DNA from: a virus
Length of the DNA stretch: 57,897 nucleotides
Strand: one strand, 5' to 3'
Virus record (IMG/VR): IMGVR_UViG_3300027985_001099
Span: 1-57,897 of that record
How positions within the stretch are numbered: position 1 is the stretch's first letter; each line of letters opens with the position of its first letter. A model generated the notes under the pieces. It was not told the DNA's origin, made no database searches, and was given only the letters and a program-made list of their open reading frames with translations. The translations under genes were made by a program, and so were the position numbers. Positions 27,166 through 35,001 of the stretch are shown here, piece by piece.

Positions 27166-27181
27166 CGTTTCACGTGGAACA
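27166..27181. promoter_or_regulatory. parS-like site 4
   Basis: CGTTTCACGTGGAACA, identical to the site at 18621 and 14 of 16 positions of the parS consensus. It lies between the DUF2815 gene terminator hairpin and the polymerase start. Confidence 0.65.
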
Positions 27182-27183
27182 AA

Positions 27184-27201
27184 GCCCCGCCTAGGCGGGG
27201 C
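27184..27201 (-). terminator. Hairpin after the DUF2815 gene
   Basis: GCCCCGCCTAGGCGGGGC, an 18-bp palindrome followed on the minus strand by TTTGTT. It lies just past the stop of the ssDNA-binding-type gene and probably reduces transcription into the polymerase gene. Confidence 0.6.
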
Positions 27202-27208
27202 CTGCGAG

Positions 27209-27802
27209 TCACTCCCACTGGTCGGGTGCGCCCTCGCCATCGTCCTCGTCCTCGTCGAAATCCTCGAAGTCCTTGGCGGTGGCCGAAGCGGCGCCGATCT
27301 TCTCCCCATGAGCGGCAAACTTGATGCCTTCCAGGGAACAGTTCACCTGCCGGCCTGCGGCGGCTTCCATGGCGTAGAATCGGATCATGGCGTGAACGTA
27401 ACACCCGCCATAAATTGTGCCGTCGTCCGTCAGCAATTGCTGCTGGCCGCGGAATACCGGAACCGGGCCCTGGGATTCGGCGCGGTTGGCCGACAGGTAA
27501 AAATGCCCTTTATACAGGTCCCCGGTGCGCCCGCAATTGTCTGAGTCACCGTCCCGAAGGGCGCAGTTGTCAAACTTGAGCTTGACCGCTTCCCCAGGCC
27601 ATTTTGCCTCGAATGCCGCCTTAATCGCCTTTTTGATCTGGGCTATGGCCTCTTTGTCGGCTTCTTTGTCAAAGTAGAACTCCGCGCCATAGCGGGGCTT
27701 GCCGTCACCACCGTCATTTTTCACGGTTTCGGCTTTGTAGCATTTCGGATACAGCATCCGCACCCGGCGCAGTTTCACCTCGGTATTCGGTTTCTCAGCC
27801 AT
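27209..27802 (-). CDS. DUF2815 family ssDNA-binding-type protein
   Basis: 197 aa, ATG at 27802 with AAAGGGAAA upstream. Family segments: LYPKCYKAETVKNDGGDGKP, GAEFYFDKEADKEAIAQIKK, LRDGDSDN, GHFYLSANR and a strongly acidic C-terminus (DFEDFDEDEDDGEGAPDQWE). An OB-like core with an acidic tail is typical of single-strand binding proteins. It is paired with DUF2800 and polymerase A in many phages and would coat ssDNA during replication. Confidence 0.85.
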   Translation of the reverse strand: MAEKPNTEVKLRRVRMLYPKCYKAETVKNDGGDGKPRYGAEFYFDKEADKEAIAQIKKAIKAAFEAKWPGEAVKLKFDNCALRDGDSDNCGRTGDLYKGHFYLSANRAESQGPVPVFRGQQQLLTDDGTIYGGCYVHAMIRFYAMEAAAGRQVNCSLEGIKFAAHGEKIGAASATAKDFEDFDEDEDDGEGAPDQWE

Positions 27803-27828
27803 GACGTTTCCCTTTTGTGTGTCGTGGG

Positions 27829-28986
27829 CTAATCCTCGCCCAGGTCTGCCAATGCCGCGCCCGGATCGGTTACCGGGGGGCGTCTATCACTCGCGGGTGC
27901 CAGCACTACCTCGCCTTGCGCTCGCGATACTAACGACGAGACCTGCGTGCGTAGCGCCTTGGGTAACCGCTTCTCTATAGCGGAAGGGCTCAGCATTTTA
28001 GTCTCGTAAATTTGATCTGGGTCAATTAACCATTGCAGAATGAAAGCCGCGGCCTGGTCATCGCGCCACTGCCGCTTGGTTCTGGACGCCACAAGTTTGA
28101 AGCCCGGGAAAGCTTCACCGGCCTTCATCCGGGCGGTTGCGTGCGCCTCAAGGTTGTTGAGCCAATGTCGGACGGAATCCGCAGCCTCAAGCAACTCGAC
28201 GACCTGGTCCGTGCCCAAGTGGTCGACTGGCCGAAGCGTCGTATCCGTCCCGACGAGACCGGTCATGTGCTGCGCCAACTGGGGGCAGCGGGGCGCGAAC
28301 CGGCAGTACCTGCACTGGACCTCACCGGGTACCCGCGGGGCATCCGGCTGGAGCGCCAAAGTGGCCACTTTCTTCACACGCTTCCCAAACTGCAATACCT
28401 CGGCTGTGGGAAGCTCCCACTCGACCAGCTTGTCGCCGTAAAAAATCCTGGGCTGATATATCCGAAACCGGAAACGCTTTATGCGCTCGGGTAGTCCGAA
28501 GGCGTTGAAGACCCCAAGGCCGTAGATCTGCAGCTGTTCTCGGGCATGGGCTACGCCTAGACCCCACTTCAGGTCCTCAACAAAGATGGTGTCATCCTTC
28601 GACCCGCCTATGTCCAGGGTTCCAAATCCGTTGGGTATCCATCTGGAAAGGTCTACCCGCCACTCGGAGCAAATGTCGTCGTGTTCGTCACGGATCGAGT
28701 TCACGACCCAATCCAGATGATCGATCACCTCGTCGTCCACCAGGAAATCACACGGAGCTGAGTCGTCACGACGGATCTTGATGACGTCCCCGAGGTAATC
28801 CGATGGCTGGGTACCGTTTTTCAGACAGCGCTCTAGCAGCATATGTGCTGCGGTACCCTCGGACGCTTCAACCCCGGATATATGGGGCCCGTATAGGGCT
28901 GCCATGTGCTGCTCTGCCTTGATGGCCCCCGGGCAGCGCATCCACTTTGGGGCCGCAGAGGGCCCCAGCAGGTGATGTGCCGACAT
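27829..28986 (-). CDS. DUF2800 family, Cas4/RecB-like nuclease
   Basis: 385 aa. It begins HHLLGPSAAPKWMRCPGAIK with VEASEGTAAHMLLERCL, the helical start of PD-(D/E)XK exonucleases. The catalytic-type core is GTLDIGGSKDDTIFVEDLKW, and the Cys set CRYCRFAPRCPQ (about 222-234), with the early Cys, suggests a Fe-S cluster as in AddB/Cas4 proteins. It is probably a recombination exonuclease acting with the DUF2815 protein. Confidence 0.82.
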   Translation of the reverse strand: MSAHHLLGPSAAPKWMRCPGAIKAEQHMAALYGPHISGVEASEGTAAHMLLERCLKNGTQPSDYLGDVIKIRRDDSAPCDFLVDDEVIDHLDWVVNSIRDEHDDICSEWRVDLSRWIPNGFGTLDIGGSKDDTIFVEDLKWGLGVAHAREQLQIYGLGVFNAFGLPERIKRFRFRIYQPRIFYGDKLVEWELPTAEVLQFGKRVKKVATLALQPDAPRVPGEVQCRYCRFAPRCPQLAQHMTGLVGTDTTLRPVDHLGTDQVVELLEAADSVRHWLNNLEAHATARMKAGEAFPGFKLVASRTKRQWRDDQAAAFILQWLIDPDQIYETKMLSPSAIEKRLPKALRTQVSSLVSRAQGEVVLAPASDRRPPVTDPGAALADLGED

Positions 28987-28988
28987 AA

Positions 28989-29666
28989 TCAGGCCTTGAT
29001 AGCGTCGAGGTCTTTGATCAGCGGTGCGTAGTCCGATTCCTTCAGCTCGGGTATCCGGCAGGCATTGCGGGCCTGGAACAGCTTATAAACAGCATCGCGA
29101 ATATCTTTTTCGCCCCAACCGGCCTTGACCAGACGGGCGTTAGTACGTCCAAGGGCGGCGCGAACATCGTCGACTGTAGCCACAGCTTCCTCCGGCTCCG
29201 GCTCCGGCTCGAAATCAAACATGGCGTCGGTATCGAAATCCGGGTCATCTTCGGGCTCATCCACCGTGGGCTGGGCGCACGTGGGGGATGACAACTCTGC
29301 CTCTACCTCGGAAACCAGCGCTTTGTCGACGTTCTTTCGGGCGCGCCACGTGCCGTCAGCGTTCTTGGCCTTGGTGCTGGCGTGGATACGCTCATCCCAG
29401 GGGAACCCGCGTTTATCCAGCTCGATGTCCGGAGAGCAGTCCGGTTCATCCAGTTCGACGGGCGAATCGGCAATGTCGGGGGTGGGGTCTTCATGGATGG
29501 GATCTTCCTGGATGGGATCTTCCTGGATGGGGTCATTCGCGGCGGGGGTGTTGGGTACTTCGTGCAGCTGGAAGGCCAAGTTTTGAATGGCCAGGTCCAG
29601 GGTGCGTACGGTTTCATTGAGCGTGACGACGGACTGCGTCAGCTCCGCAATTTTTGCTTCCAGCAT
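28989..29666 (-). CDS. Acidic coiled-coil protein, first gene of the leftward operon
   Basis: 225 aa from the ATG at 29666 (GGAGGCACCGAC upstream; the frame further upstream runs through the promoter). The N-terminus is coiled coil (MLEAKIAELTQSVVTLNETV). It is followed by near-identical repeats EDPIQEDPIHEDP, an EPEPEPEE stretch and a helical C-terminus (NARLVKAGWGEKDIRDAVYK). The 15-bp DNA repeat underlying EDPIQ is visible at about 29490-29535. The function is unknown. As the first gene after the early promoter it may act in replication or host takeover. Confidence 0.7.
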   Translation of the reverse strand: MLEAKIAELTQSVVTLNETVRTLDLAIQNLAFQLHEVPNTPAANDPIQEDPIQEDPIHEDPTPDIADSPVELDEPDCSPDIELDKRGFPWDERIHASTKAKNADGTWRARKNVDKALVSEVEAELSSPTCAQPTVDEPEDDPDFDTDAMFDFEPEPEPEEAVATVDDVRAALGRTNARLVKAGWGEKDIRDAVYKLFQARNACRIPELKESDYAPLIKDLDAIKA

Positions 29667-29721
29667 GTCGGTGCCTCCATGGCGTTTGCGCGGGCATTGC
29701 GTTTGCGTTTGGCGCTTAGTG

Positions 29722-29750
29722 ATTACACCACTAGCACATAAAACCGTCAA
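29722..29750 (-). promoter_or_regulatory. Leftward early promoter
   Basis: On the minus strand TTGACG, a 17-bp spacer and TGTAAT. The start point would be about 50 bp before the acidic-protein gene. It drives the replication module to 23.5 kb. The -10 overlaps GATTACAC, which recurs inverted at 29778-29785, so a shared regulator is possible. Confidence 0.75.
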
Positions 29751-29800
29751 CTGGGTGGAACGGAAATTATACGGTATGTGTAATCTGCTCGTTATGGTGC

Positions 29801-29829
29801 TTGATGTGGCATTACCCATACAGCATAAT
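29801..29829 (+). promoter_or_regulatory. Rightward early promoter
   Basis: TTGATG, a 17-bp spacer and CATAAT, some 35 bp before the first rightward gene. It faces away from the leftward promoter, 50 bp between the -35 boxes, as in a phage switch region. Confidence 0.75.
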
Positions 29830-29864
29830 CGGCATTATATGTTCGTGTATTGGATCCGGGGATC

Positions 29865-30113
29865 ATGGCCAGAGGTAGAACCATAAAAACAAAGGAGCTG
29901 GGAGATCTGCAGGATCTTTTTCTGAAGCACTGCCCGCCCAACGAATATGGCGAGCGGTCAATCCCGCTTTTCGCCGCGTTCATCGGCGCGTCCGTTAGCG
30001 TGGTGTACAAGTGGATAGCGAAAAAGTCGGTTAGCCCGGCGTGGGCTAAAACCATCGAGAAAAAAACCAACGGTAAAATCAAGCGATCCCAGCTGAATGA
30101 CCTGTTTAAGTAG
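29865..30113 (+). CDS. Small helix-turn-helix protein (Cro-type candidate)
   Basis: 82 aa from the ATG at 29865 (an in-frame TTG at 29850 is possible). The segment PLFAAFIGASVSVVYKWIAK reads like the two helices of an HTH of the YdaS/Cro kind, followed by SPAWAKTIEKKTNGKIKRSQ, and the protein is basic. It is the first gene right of the divergent promoters. It probably represses one or both promoters, which is inference. Confidence 0.7.
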   Translation: MARGRTIKTKELGDLQDLFLKHCPPNEYGERSIPLFAAFIGASVSVVYKWIAKKSVSPAWAKTIEKKTNGKIKRSQLNDLFK

Positions 30114-30192
30114 TATGTATGCAGTGCTTCTTGCGCTTTTGTAGTAACCGTCGTAGTATTATTACTATGATCGCCCATAGCGAAACCGAAAA

Positions 30193-30510
30193 ATGACTAT
30201 CGAACGCGACACTAGAACCACAACTTTGGAAGTGCGAACGTTCCTGAAATCGTTCGCCAAAGGGCGTGCCTTACTGGATGAAGAAGGCTCGCTAGACCCG
30301 GTAACCCGGCGGGAAAATTTCATCGCCCTATGTACTCGTTGGGGTCTGAATGGCAGCTTCCTGGCGTGCGCGCTGAACCGTAACCTATCCACGATCCGGG
30401 ACTATCGGAGCGGGTGGAAAGAGATCCCGCCGGAGATTTCCGCCGTGTTGAGGTATAAAATGGATGCCCTCACCGAAGATGGCTTGTCACGGCCGAATCG
30501 GCACAAATGA
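30193..30510 (+). CDS. Putative DNA-binding regulator
   Basis: 105 aa, with no strong ribosome-binding site. LCTRWGLNGSFLACALNRNLSTIRDYRSGW (about residues 53-82) fits an HTH: a helix, a turn at RWGLN and a recognition helix around STIRDYRSG. The gene lies between the Cro-type gene and the primase-helicase. The upstream 30154-30167 has TAGTA / TACTA as an inverted repeat, a candidate operator. Confidence 0.6.
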   Translation: MTIERDTRTTTLEVRTFLKSFAKGRALLDEEGSLDPVTRRENFIALCTRWGLNGSFLACALNRNLSTIRDYRSGWKEIPPEISAVLRYKMDALTEDGLSRPNRHK

Positions 30511-30525
30511 GCTTGGGGGGTACAC

Positions 30526-33099
30526 ATGGATGTGTTACGCGCCGCACTGGAGTACGCGGGGGCTGGGATCGCGGCCCATTGGCTTCAGCCGAAATCAAAA
30601 CTACCTATCGGACAGGGCTGGTCCACGCGACCAACCGCCAGCCTTCAGGAACTGCAAGACACATACCGAAAGGGTAATAACCTGGGGGTCCGCCCCGGCA
30701 AGTTCAGCAAGGTCGGTGACCGATATCTAGTGGTAATCGACCTTGATATTCGTATCGATAGCCACCGGGATATTGCCCTGGCCAAGCTTTCCGAGCTGTT
30801 CCCGTTTCACTCCGACTTACCGACTATTCAATCCGGTTCAGGAGGCCACAGCCGACACTTCTGGATCCTGCTTCCGGTACCGGTTAACTCGCAGATGCTG
30901 GCCCACTCTGACGTCGAGTACACCGGGGACGACGGGCACGTTCACTTTGCCTGGGAGATAGAGGCCTACGGGACAGGTAAGCAAACTGCGGTACCCCCGT
31001 CCATCCACCCCGCGTCCGGAAAAGAGTACATCTGGCTGGCAAACCGGCCCGAGTTTGACTTGGGGATCTGGCCTGAGGCCTGTCTAGTTGACACGCTGCC
31101 CTGTCTTGCCGTTGACGGCTGGGACGACATGTTCGAAGACTCTGGCAACGACTTCGACTTTGTCTATCACTTGAAGCAGCCGTTACCGATCAGCGACGAA
31201 CAAGTCGCCCAGTGCCTTGACACATACCGGGCGGATGGTCTGCACTACAACGACTGGCTTCGGGTCGGCCAGGCTTTGCACCATCAGTACCGCGGAGACG
31301 ACACCGGATTTCAGCTCTGGCTGAACTGGTCCGAACAGTCATCAAAACACGACGACTCACAAATGGCTTACCGCTGGGACAGTTTCGGGCGGTACCAAGG
31401 CGGCCACGGCCCCGTGACCATGTACTCGATCCTGAAGCTGGCCGGCATGGACCCAAAGGCCATACAACGGATCGAGTTGCTGCACAGGTTCATGGTCAAG
31501 ATAAATGAAGTCTCTGATATGGGCGCTATGACCTCACTCCAAGGCGAAATCAGCAAGATACCATTTACCGAGCTCAACGAGGGGGAGCGATCCATTTTGG
31601 CTGGCGTGATGCGTACTCAGATGGCCGCGGTGTTGGGAAAGGGCGTCCAACCCCCAACCCGGGCCGAGATTAAAAAGCAGATCATGCCGACTAAAGCCGG
31701 CCTGGCCGACCAGGCGGCCGACATGGAGGTCCCCGGCTGGATGAAACCTTGGGTCTACGTGACCGCCGATGAGGTATTCTTCCATCGGGGCACCGGTGAA
31801 CGGATCAGCGAACGGGCGTTTAACGCCCTGTACGACGCCGAAGCCGGAAAGTTATTTTCCTACAATGACACCGGCCTCCTGACTGCGGTACACGCCGCAG
31901 AAGCCGCGCTAAACATATTCCAGATCAAAAAGCCGTATCAGACCATGTACTGGCCGGGGCGGAAATCCGTGTTTACCGACGACGGCAAGCTCTACGCAAA
32001 CAGTTACCGCGACACCGGCCCCAAGGCGGACCAGGACACCGGCAGCCGGCGCGGTGTTGAGCTAATGATGATCCACCTGCGAAACCTGTTCCCGAGCCAG
32101 AAGCACCGGGAGCTGGTGCTCGATTTCCTGGCGCACATCGTACAGCACCCCGGAAAGAAACTGCTTTACGCGATACTCATTAAGGGCGTCCAGGGGGACG
32201 GAAAAACCTGGATGCTGGAAATGCTTCAGTCCGTGCTCGGCCGGACGAACACCACTTTGATAAAAAGCGCCCATCTCCGCAAGGAGTTCAACGGCTACTG
32301 CGAGCATTCGATCCTGTGCGGGATCGAGGAAATAAAACAACACAACGCAGATGCCCTGGATGTCCTAAACAACATGAAGGACATGATCACAAACCGGACA
32401 CTACCGGTAGAGCGTAAAGGCGTCGACATCAGCAAGATCAGAAATTTCGCGAACTTCTTCCTGACCACGAATTACTCCGACGCCCTGCCCATAACTAATG
32501 ACGATAACCGATACGCAGTACTGTTCACCCGGTTCGCCACGTCGGATGATGTCGACGACTGGGCCTCCGACTGGGCTAAGAGCTCCGGGTACGAATTCTT
32601 TCCGGCGCTATATGACGAGGTTCAGAGTAACCCCTATCAGTTCCGAGAGTTCTTCGAACAGTACAAATTCAGTGACCAGTACGCCCCGAATCGTCGGGCG
32701 CCACATACCGGGTTCGCTCGGATCATGGAGGTGGCCTCGCGCTCCGAGGCCGAGATGTTGTTGCTGGATATCGTCGATAAAGGCCAAAACCCGGCGCTAT
32801 CGCGAAAGTGTTTTGACTGGGGTAGGTTCAAAACCAAGCTTGACGCCCTAGACCCGGAAAACCGTATCCACGGGCGCTCAGTGTCAACCCTAATGGGTAA
32901 GCTCGGATTCTTCGTTGCGGACCCTGACCGGGTTTGCCACAACGGCGGCAAGTACCGGATATGGACATCTGACCGGTCGTTATTCGATGACCAAATGGCG
33001 CTAACTGCCGCGGGCCTGCAGACAATCAAAACCCTGCTAAGCCAGCAGGAGGCCCAGGATCGCGGCGGGTTTGAGGATAACGTTGAGTCCCTGAGATAG
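30526..33099 (+). CDS. Primase-polymerase / SF3-type helicase
   Basis: 857 aa, ATG with GGGGGG upstream. Residues 1-200 are a Prim-Pol (AEP) domain with VVIDLDIRID (metal-binding Asp pair) and SGSGGHSRHFW. Residues of about 225-300 form a PriCT-type segment (LHYNDWLRVGQALHHQYRG). Residues of about 520-720 are a helicase with Walker A GVQGDGKT (near 554), Walker B-like SILCGIEEI and a sensor FFLTTNYSDALP. The combination primes and unwinds DNA for the phage polymerase. It ends in front of a strong terminator and a non-coding region with iterons. Confidence 0.9.
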   Translation: MDVLRAALEYAGAGIAAHWLQPKSKLPIGQGWSTRPTASLQELQDTYRKGNNLGVRPGKFSKVGDRYLVVIDLDIRIDSHRDIALAKLSELFPFHSDLPTIQSGSGGHSRHFWILLPVPVNSQMLAHSDVEYTGDDGHVHFAWEIEAYGTGKQTAVPPSIHPASGKEYIWLANRPEFDLGIWPEACLVDTLPCLAVDGWDDMFEDSGNDFDFVYHLKQPLPISDEQVAQCLDTYRADGLHYNDWLRVGQALHHQYRGDDTGFQLWLNWSEQSSKHDDSQMAYRWDSFGRYQGGHGPVTMYSILKLAGMDPKAIQRIELLHRFMVKINEVSDMGAMTSLQGEISKIPFTELNEGERSILAGVMRTQMAAVLGKGVQPPTRAEIKKQIMPTKAGLADQAADMEVPGWMKPWVYVTADEVFFHRGTGERISERAFNALYDAEAGKLFSYNDTGLLTAVHAAEAALNIFQIKKPYQTMYWPGRKSVFTDDGKLYANSYRDTGPKADQDTGSRRGVELMMIHLRNLFPSQKHRELVLDFLAHIVQHPGKKLLYAILIKGVQGDGKTWMLEMLQSVLGRTNTTLIKSAHLRKEFNGYCEHSILCGIEEIKQHNADALDVLNNMKDMITNRTLPVERKGVDISKIRNFANFFLTTNYSDALPITNDDNRYAVLFTRFATSDDVDDWASDWAKSSGYEFFPALYDEVQSNPYQFREFFEQYKFSDQYAPNRRAPHTGFARIMEVASRSEAEMLLLDIVDKGQNPALSRKCFDWGRFKTKLDALDPENRIHGRSVSTLMGKLGFFVADPDRVCHNGGKYRIWTSDRSLFDDQMALTAAGLQTIKTLLSQQEAQDRGGFEDNVESLR

Positions 33100-33127
33100 C
33101 CGAATGGGGGCACAAAACACCACATGG

Positions 33128-33148
33128 AGGGGCCTCGGGCCCCTTTTT
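33128..33148 (+). terminator. Rho-independent terminator of the primase-helicase operon
   Basis: AGGGGCC / GGCCCCT, a 7-bp perfect stem with a TCG loop, followed by TTTT. It lies 29 bp after the stop codon. Confidence 0.85.
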
Positions 33149-33212
33149 GCTGCCCAGTTGAAATTTCACAGCGTGACGAATGTCACACCCGAAATTTCCG
33201 GATGTGGGGCCT

Positions 33213-33309
33213 AAAAATTCTGAAATTTCCGGGCAGTATGTTTTAGGGGTTTTCAAAATTTCAGAATTTTTGCGAAAAATCCGCCAGGCGGGCCAAAAAT
33301 TCTGAAATC
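33213..33309. repeat. Inverted repeats AAAAATTCTGAAATTT
   Basis: 33213-33228 and 33256-33271 form a perfect 16-bp inverted repeat with a 27-bp spacer. A third, direct copy (15 bp, last base different) lies at 33295-33309. The segment is A/T-rich and sits next to the iterons. Related AATTTCAGAATT units return at 35341-35380. Confidence 0.85.
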
Positions 33310-33351
33310 TCTTTACCGGGGGCGTAAACGTCGATTTTTGGGGGCTTGGCT

Positions 33352-33703
33352 CGCCTAGTTTACACCAGACGCCTAGTTTACACGCCTAGTTTAAAACAAA
33401 GTGGCCGTGCGTAACCCGATGTATCCAATACGCTTTTACCAACGCGCCTACTTTAGCCTAGTTTATCCAAGTCGCTACAGGAAAGGGTGAAAAAAAACCA
33501 CACCCTGGTGATGATCGGGCTCACGTGAATTCATCACGCGTATAGGTAGGAACCCAGATAAAGTGGGAAGTAGGCGTGTTTTGCGGATAACGCGTGGGAA
33601 ATCAGGACGTTACGCACGCCTAGTTTATGAATAACTAGGCGCGCATAAGTGGGCGTGTCGGAATAGACTAGACAACTCAACGACTTGCGTCGCGCCTAGT
33701 TTA
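33352..33703. repeat. Iteron array CGCCTAGTTTA (candidate replication origin)
   Basis: Eight copies of an 11-bp unit lie in a region with no gene: CGCCTAGTTTA at 33352, 33370, 33383, 33617 and 33693; variants at 33445 (CGCCTACTTTA) and 33455 (AGCCTAGTTTA); and an inverted variant at 33631-33641. The first three form a cluster with near-regular spacing. The region between the terminator at 33148 and the spanin stop at 33707 holds no open frame I can support. Directly repeated initiator sites next to A/T-rich repeats, beside the primase-helicase, are the layout of an origin. DnaA-box-like TTATCC also occurs at 33463. Confidence 0.75.
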
Positions 33704-33706
33704 TTT

Positions 33707-33970
33707 TCACTCTTTCGGGGCGCAGTAGGCCACCACCTGGGTGATCGCCACCTGGCAGCTGTCTATCGTCGCCTCGTGGCTCGCAACCGTATTCAGCAAC
33801 GCTCTGTAGGTTCCGCCACCCCACGGCTGGTACTCACACTCCTGAACCATGGCCTTGGGTACCCGGCACCCCATTTCCTGTCGAACCGGCTGCGGCACCG
33901 TTGGCATCGTGCAGGCTGACGTCAGGCACAAGCAGATCAAGACACTCCAAGCTTTTACGTTCGTTGTCAT
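33707..33970 (-). CDS. Outer-membrane spanin (Rz1-like lipoprotein)
   Basis: About 87 aa from ATG at 33970 (ATG at 33979 is also possible). The start is a short basic region, a hydrophobic stretch (WSVLICLCL) and TSAC, a slightly imperfect lipobox, giving a lipid-modified Cys. Pro-rich PTVPQPV follows, as in Rz1. The gene begins in another frame inside the end of the inner-membrane spanin gene, the typical overlapping Rz/Rz1 arrangement. The pair fuses inner and outer membranes at lysis. Confidence 0.8.
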   Translation of the reverse strand: MTTNVKAWSVLICLCLTSACTMPTVPQPVRQEMGCRVPKAMVQECEYQPWGGGTYRALLNTVASHEATIDSCQVAITQVVAYCAPKE

Positions 33971-34298
33971 CACGGGCATTCTCCGTTTTCAGGTTACTAA
34001 TGCGCTGCTGAGCTCTAGCGAGCTCACCTTCCCGGGCGGCCTTCGCCTGAGCCAGGTTTTGCAGCCGCAGGTCCATTTCGATCAATTTGGCTTCCGCAGC
34101 CACTTTGGCCGCAGCCACGGCGCGAAGCTGGTCAGACAAGATCCGGTTTTCCTTGACCGACGCCCTCAGGTCCCCTTGGGCACGGTCTAGCTTGGATTGC
34201 ACTCGGTCGCCGCTAAACCACGCCAAGGTACCCAAAGCCATCACCACCAGGACAATGACGAGCTTCAGAACAGATATGAATTTATCTAAGGTATTCAT
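33834..34298 (-). CDS. Inner-membrane spanin (Rz-like)
   Basis: 154 aa from the ATG at 34298 (GGAGGA eight bases upstream; upstream codons to 34340 are probably not used). One N-terminal membrane segment (LKLVIVLVVMALGTLAWF) is followed by a long periplasmic coiled coil (QSKLDRAQGDLRASVKENRI to AQQRISNLKTEN). This is the i-spanin form. It overlaps the Rz1-like gene by 137 bp. Holin and endolysin are 20 kb away. Confidence 0.82.
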   Translation of the reverse strand: MNTLDKFISVLKLVIVLVVMALGTLAWFSGDRVQSKLDRAQGDLRASVKENRILSDQLRAVAAAKVAAEAKLIEMDLRLQNLAQAKAAREGELARAQQRISNLKTENARDDNERKSLECLDLLVPDVSLHDANGAAAGSTGNGVPGTQGHGSGV

Positions 34299-34375
34299 CA
34301 AAAGGTCCTCCATGACCTGTGGGTGGCCCCACACGGACATTGTACTCTCGGCCCCGTCAAGGCACCATTCCCCGC

Positions 34376-34405
34376 TTGGAGAATGCCGTTTTGGCGTGAT
34401 AGAAT
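34376..34405 (+). promoter_or_regulatory. Candidate rightward promoter
   Basis: TTGGAG, an 18-bp spacer and TAGAAT, about 120 bp before the zinc-finger-type gene at 34527. The stretch between holds no gene. Confidence 0.45.
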
Positions 34406-34526
34406 CGTTTTTGGCTGGGTACCCTTGGGTGACGTACTGACCGGGGCATTCCAGGGGCGCTGCGGGTCGGTATTACTGGCCAGAATCCAGCAATAATTTT
34501 TGCCTGTAGGGCCGCACGAGGTGAGC

Positions 34527-34799
34527 ATGGACACGCCGAAGGTAAAACCCGAGACCAACCCGATCGCCAGATATTGGGCGAAGCCGTCAAGGCCGAATGC
34601 CGTCAAGGCGAAATGCTCGGAATGCATGGGGTGTACCCGGCAGGAAATAGTTCCGGGATTCCGCTCCATGATACGCGACTGCGCCAGCAAAAATTGCCCG
34701 CTGCACCCCTGGCGACCGTACCAGCAAAAAACCAGCAGACCGGCCACCCAAGACGGGGGCGAGCAGGAAATTAGCGACTTCACCTCGGAATTTGAGTGA
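34527..34799 (+). CDS. Small Cys-rich (zinc-finger-type) phage protein
   Basis: 90 aa, ATG at 34527 with GAGGTGAGC upstream. The core KCSECMGCTRQEIVPGFRSM then DCASKNCPLHPWRPY has four or five Cys and a His with zinc-ribbon-like spacing. This short protein is common in phages of proteobacteria, usually without assigned function. It stands alone on the plus strand between two minus-strand regions. Confidence 0.78.
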   Translation: MDTPKVKPETNPIARYWAKPSRPNAVKAKCSECMGCTRQEIVPGFRSMIRDCASKNCPLHPWRPYQQKTSRPATQDGGEQEISDFTSEFE

Positions 34800-34809
34800 G
34801 GGGGTACCC

Positions 34810-34995
34810 ATGCCTGACATATGGGGTGTTTGGACTCTTTTTTGGGACGCGCCAGTTTTTGTGACGAAACACTACTGGTGGAACATGAGCTGGGGCCGCC
34901 GGCACCGGCTACAAAAAAAAATTAGCCACTCCGAAAACCGGGTTTATGAAAATTCCCAAATGGGGCCGGTACTTACCCAGAAAATACCCGGGTAG
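34810..34995 (+). CDS. Small aromatic-rich protein
   Basis: 61 aa, ATG at 34810 with GAGGGGG upstream, directly after the Cys-rich gene. It is rich in Trp, with MPDIWGVWTLFWDAPVFVTK and then HYWWNMSWGRRHRLQKKIS. Not recognised. The good ribosome-binding site and tight spacing support it being real. Confidence 0.55.
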   Translation: MPDIWGVWTLFWDAPVFVTKHYWWNMSWGRRHRLQKKISHSENRVYENSQMGPVLTQKIPG

Positions 34996-35001
34996 GCGGA
35001 T

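Noticed and set aside
29490-29535. CRISPR-like short repeats
   Set aside because: They are tandem 15-bp coding repeats without spacers, inside the acidic protein gene.
34298-34783. A minus-strand frame opposite the Cys-rich gene at 34527
   Set aside because: The plus-strand gene has a strong ribosome-binding site and a recognisable Cys pattern; the opposite frame has neither.
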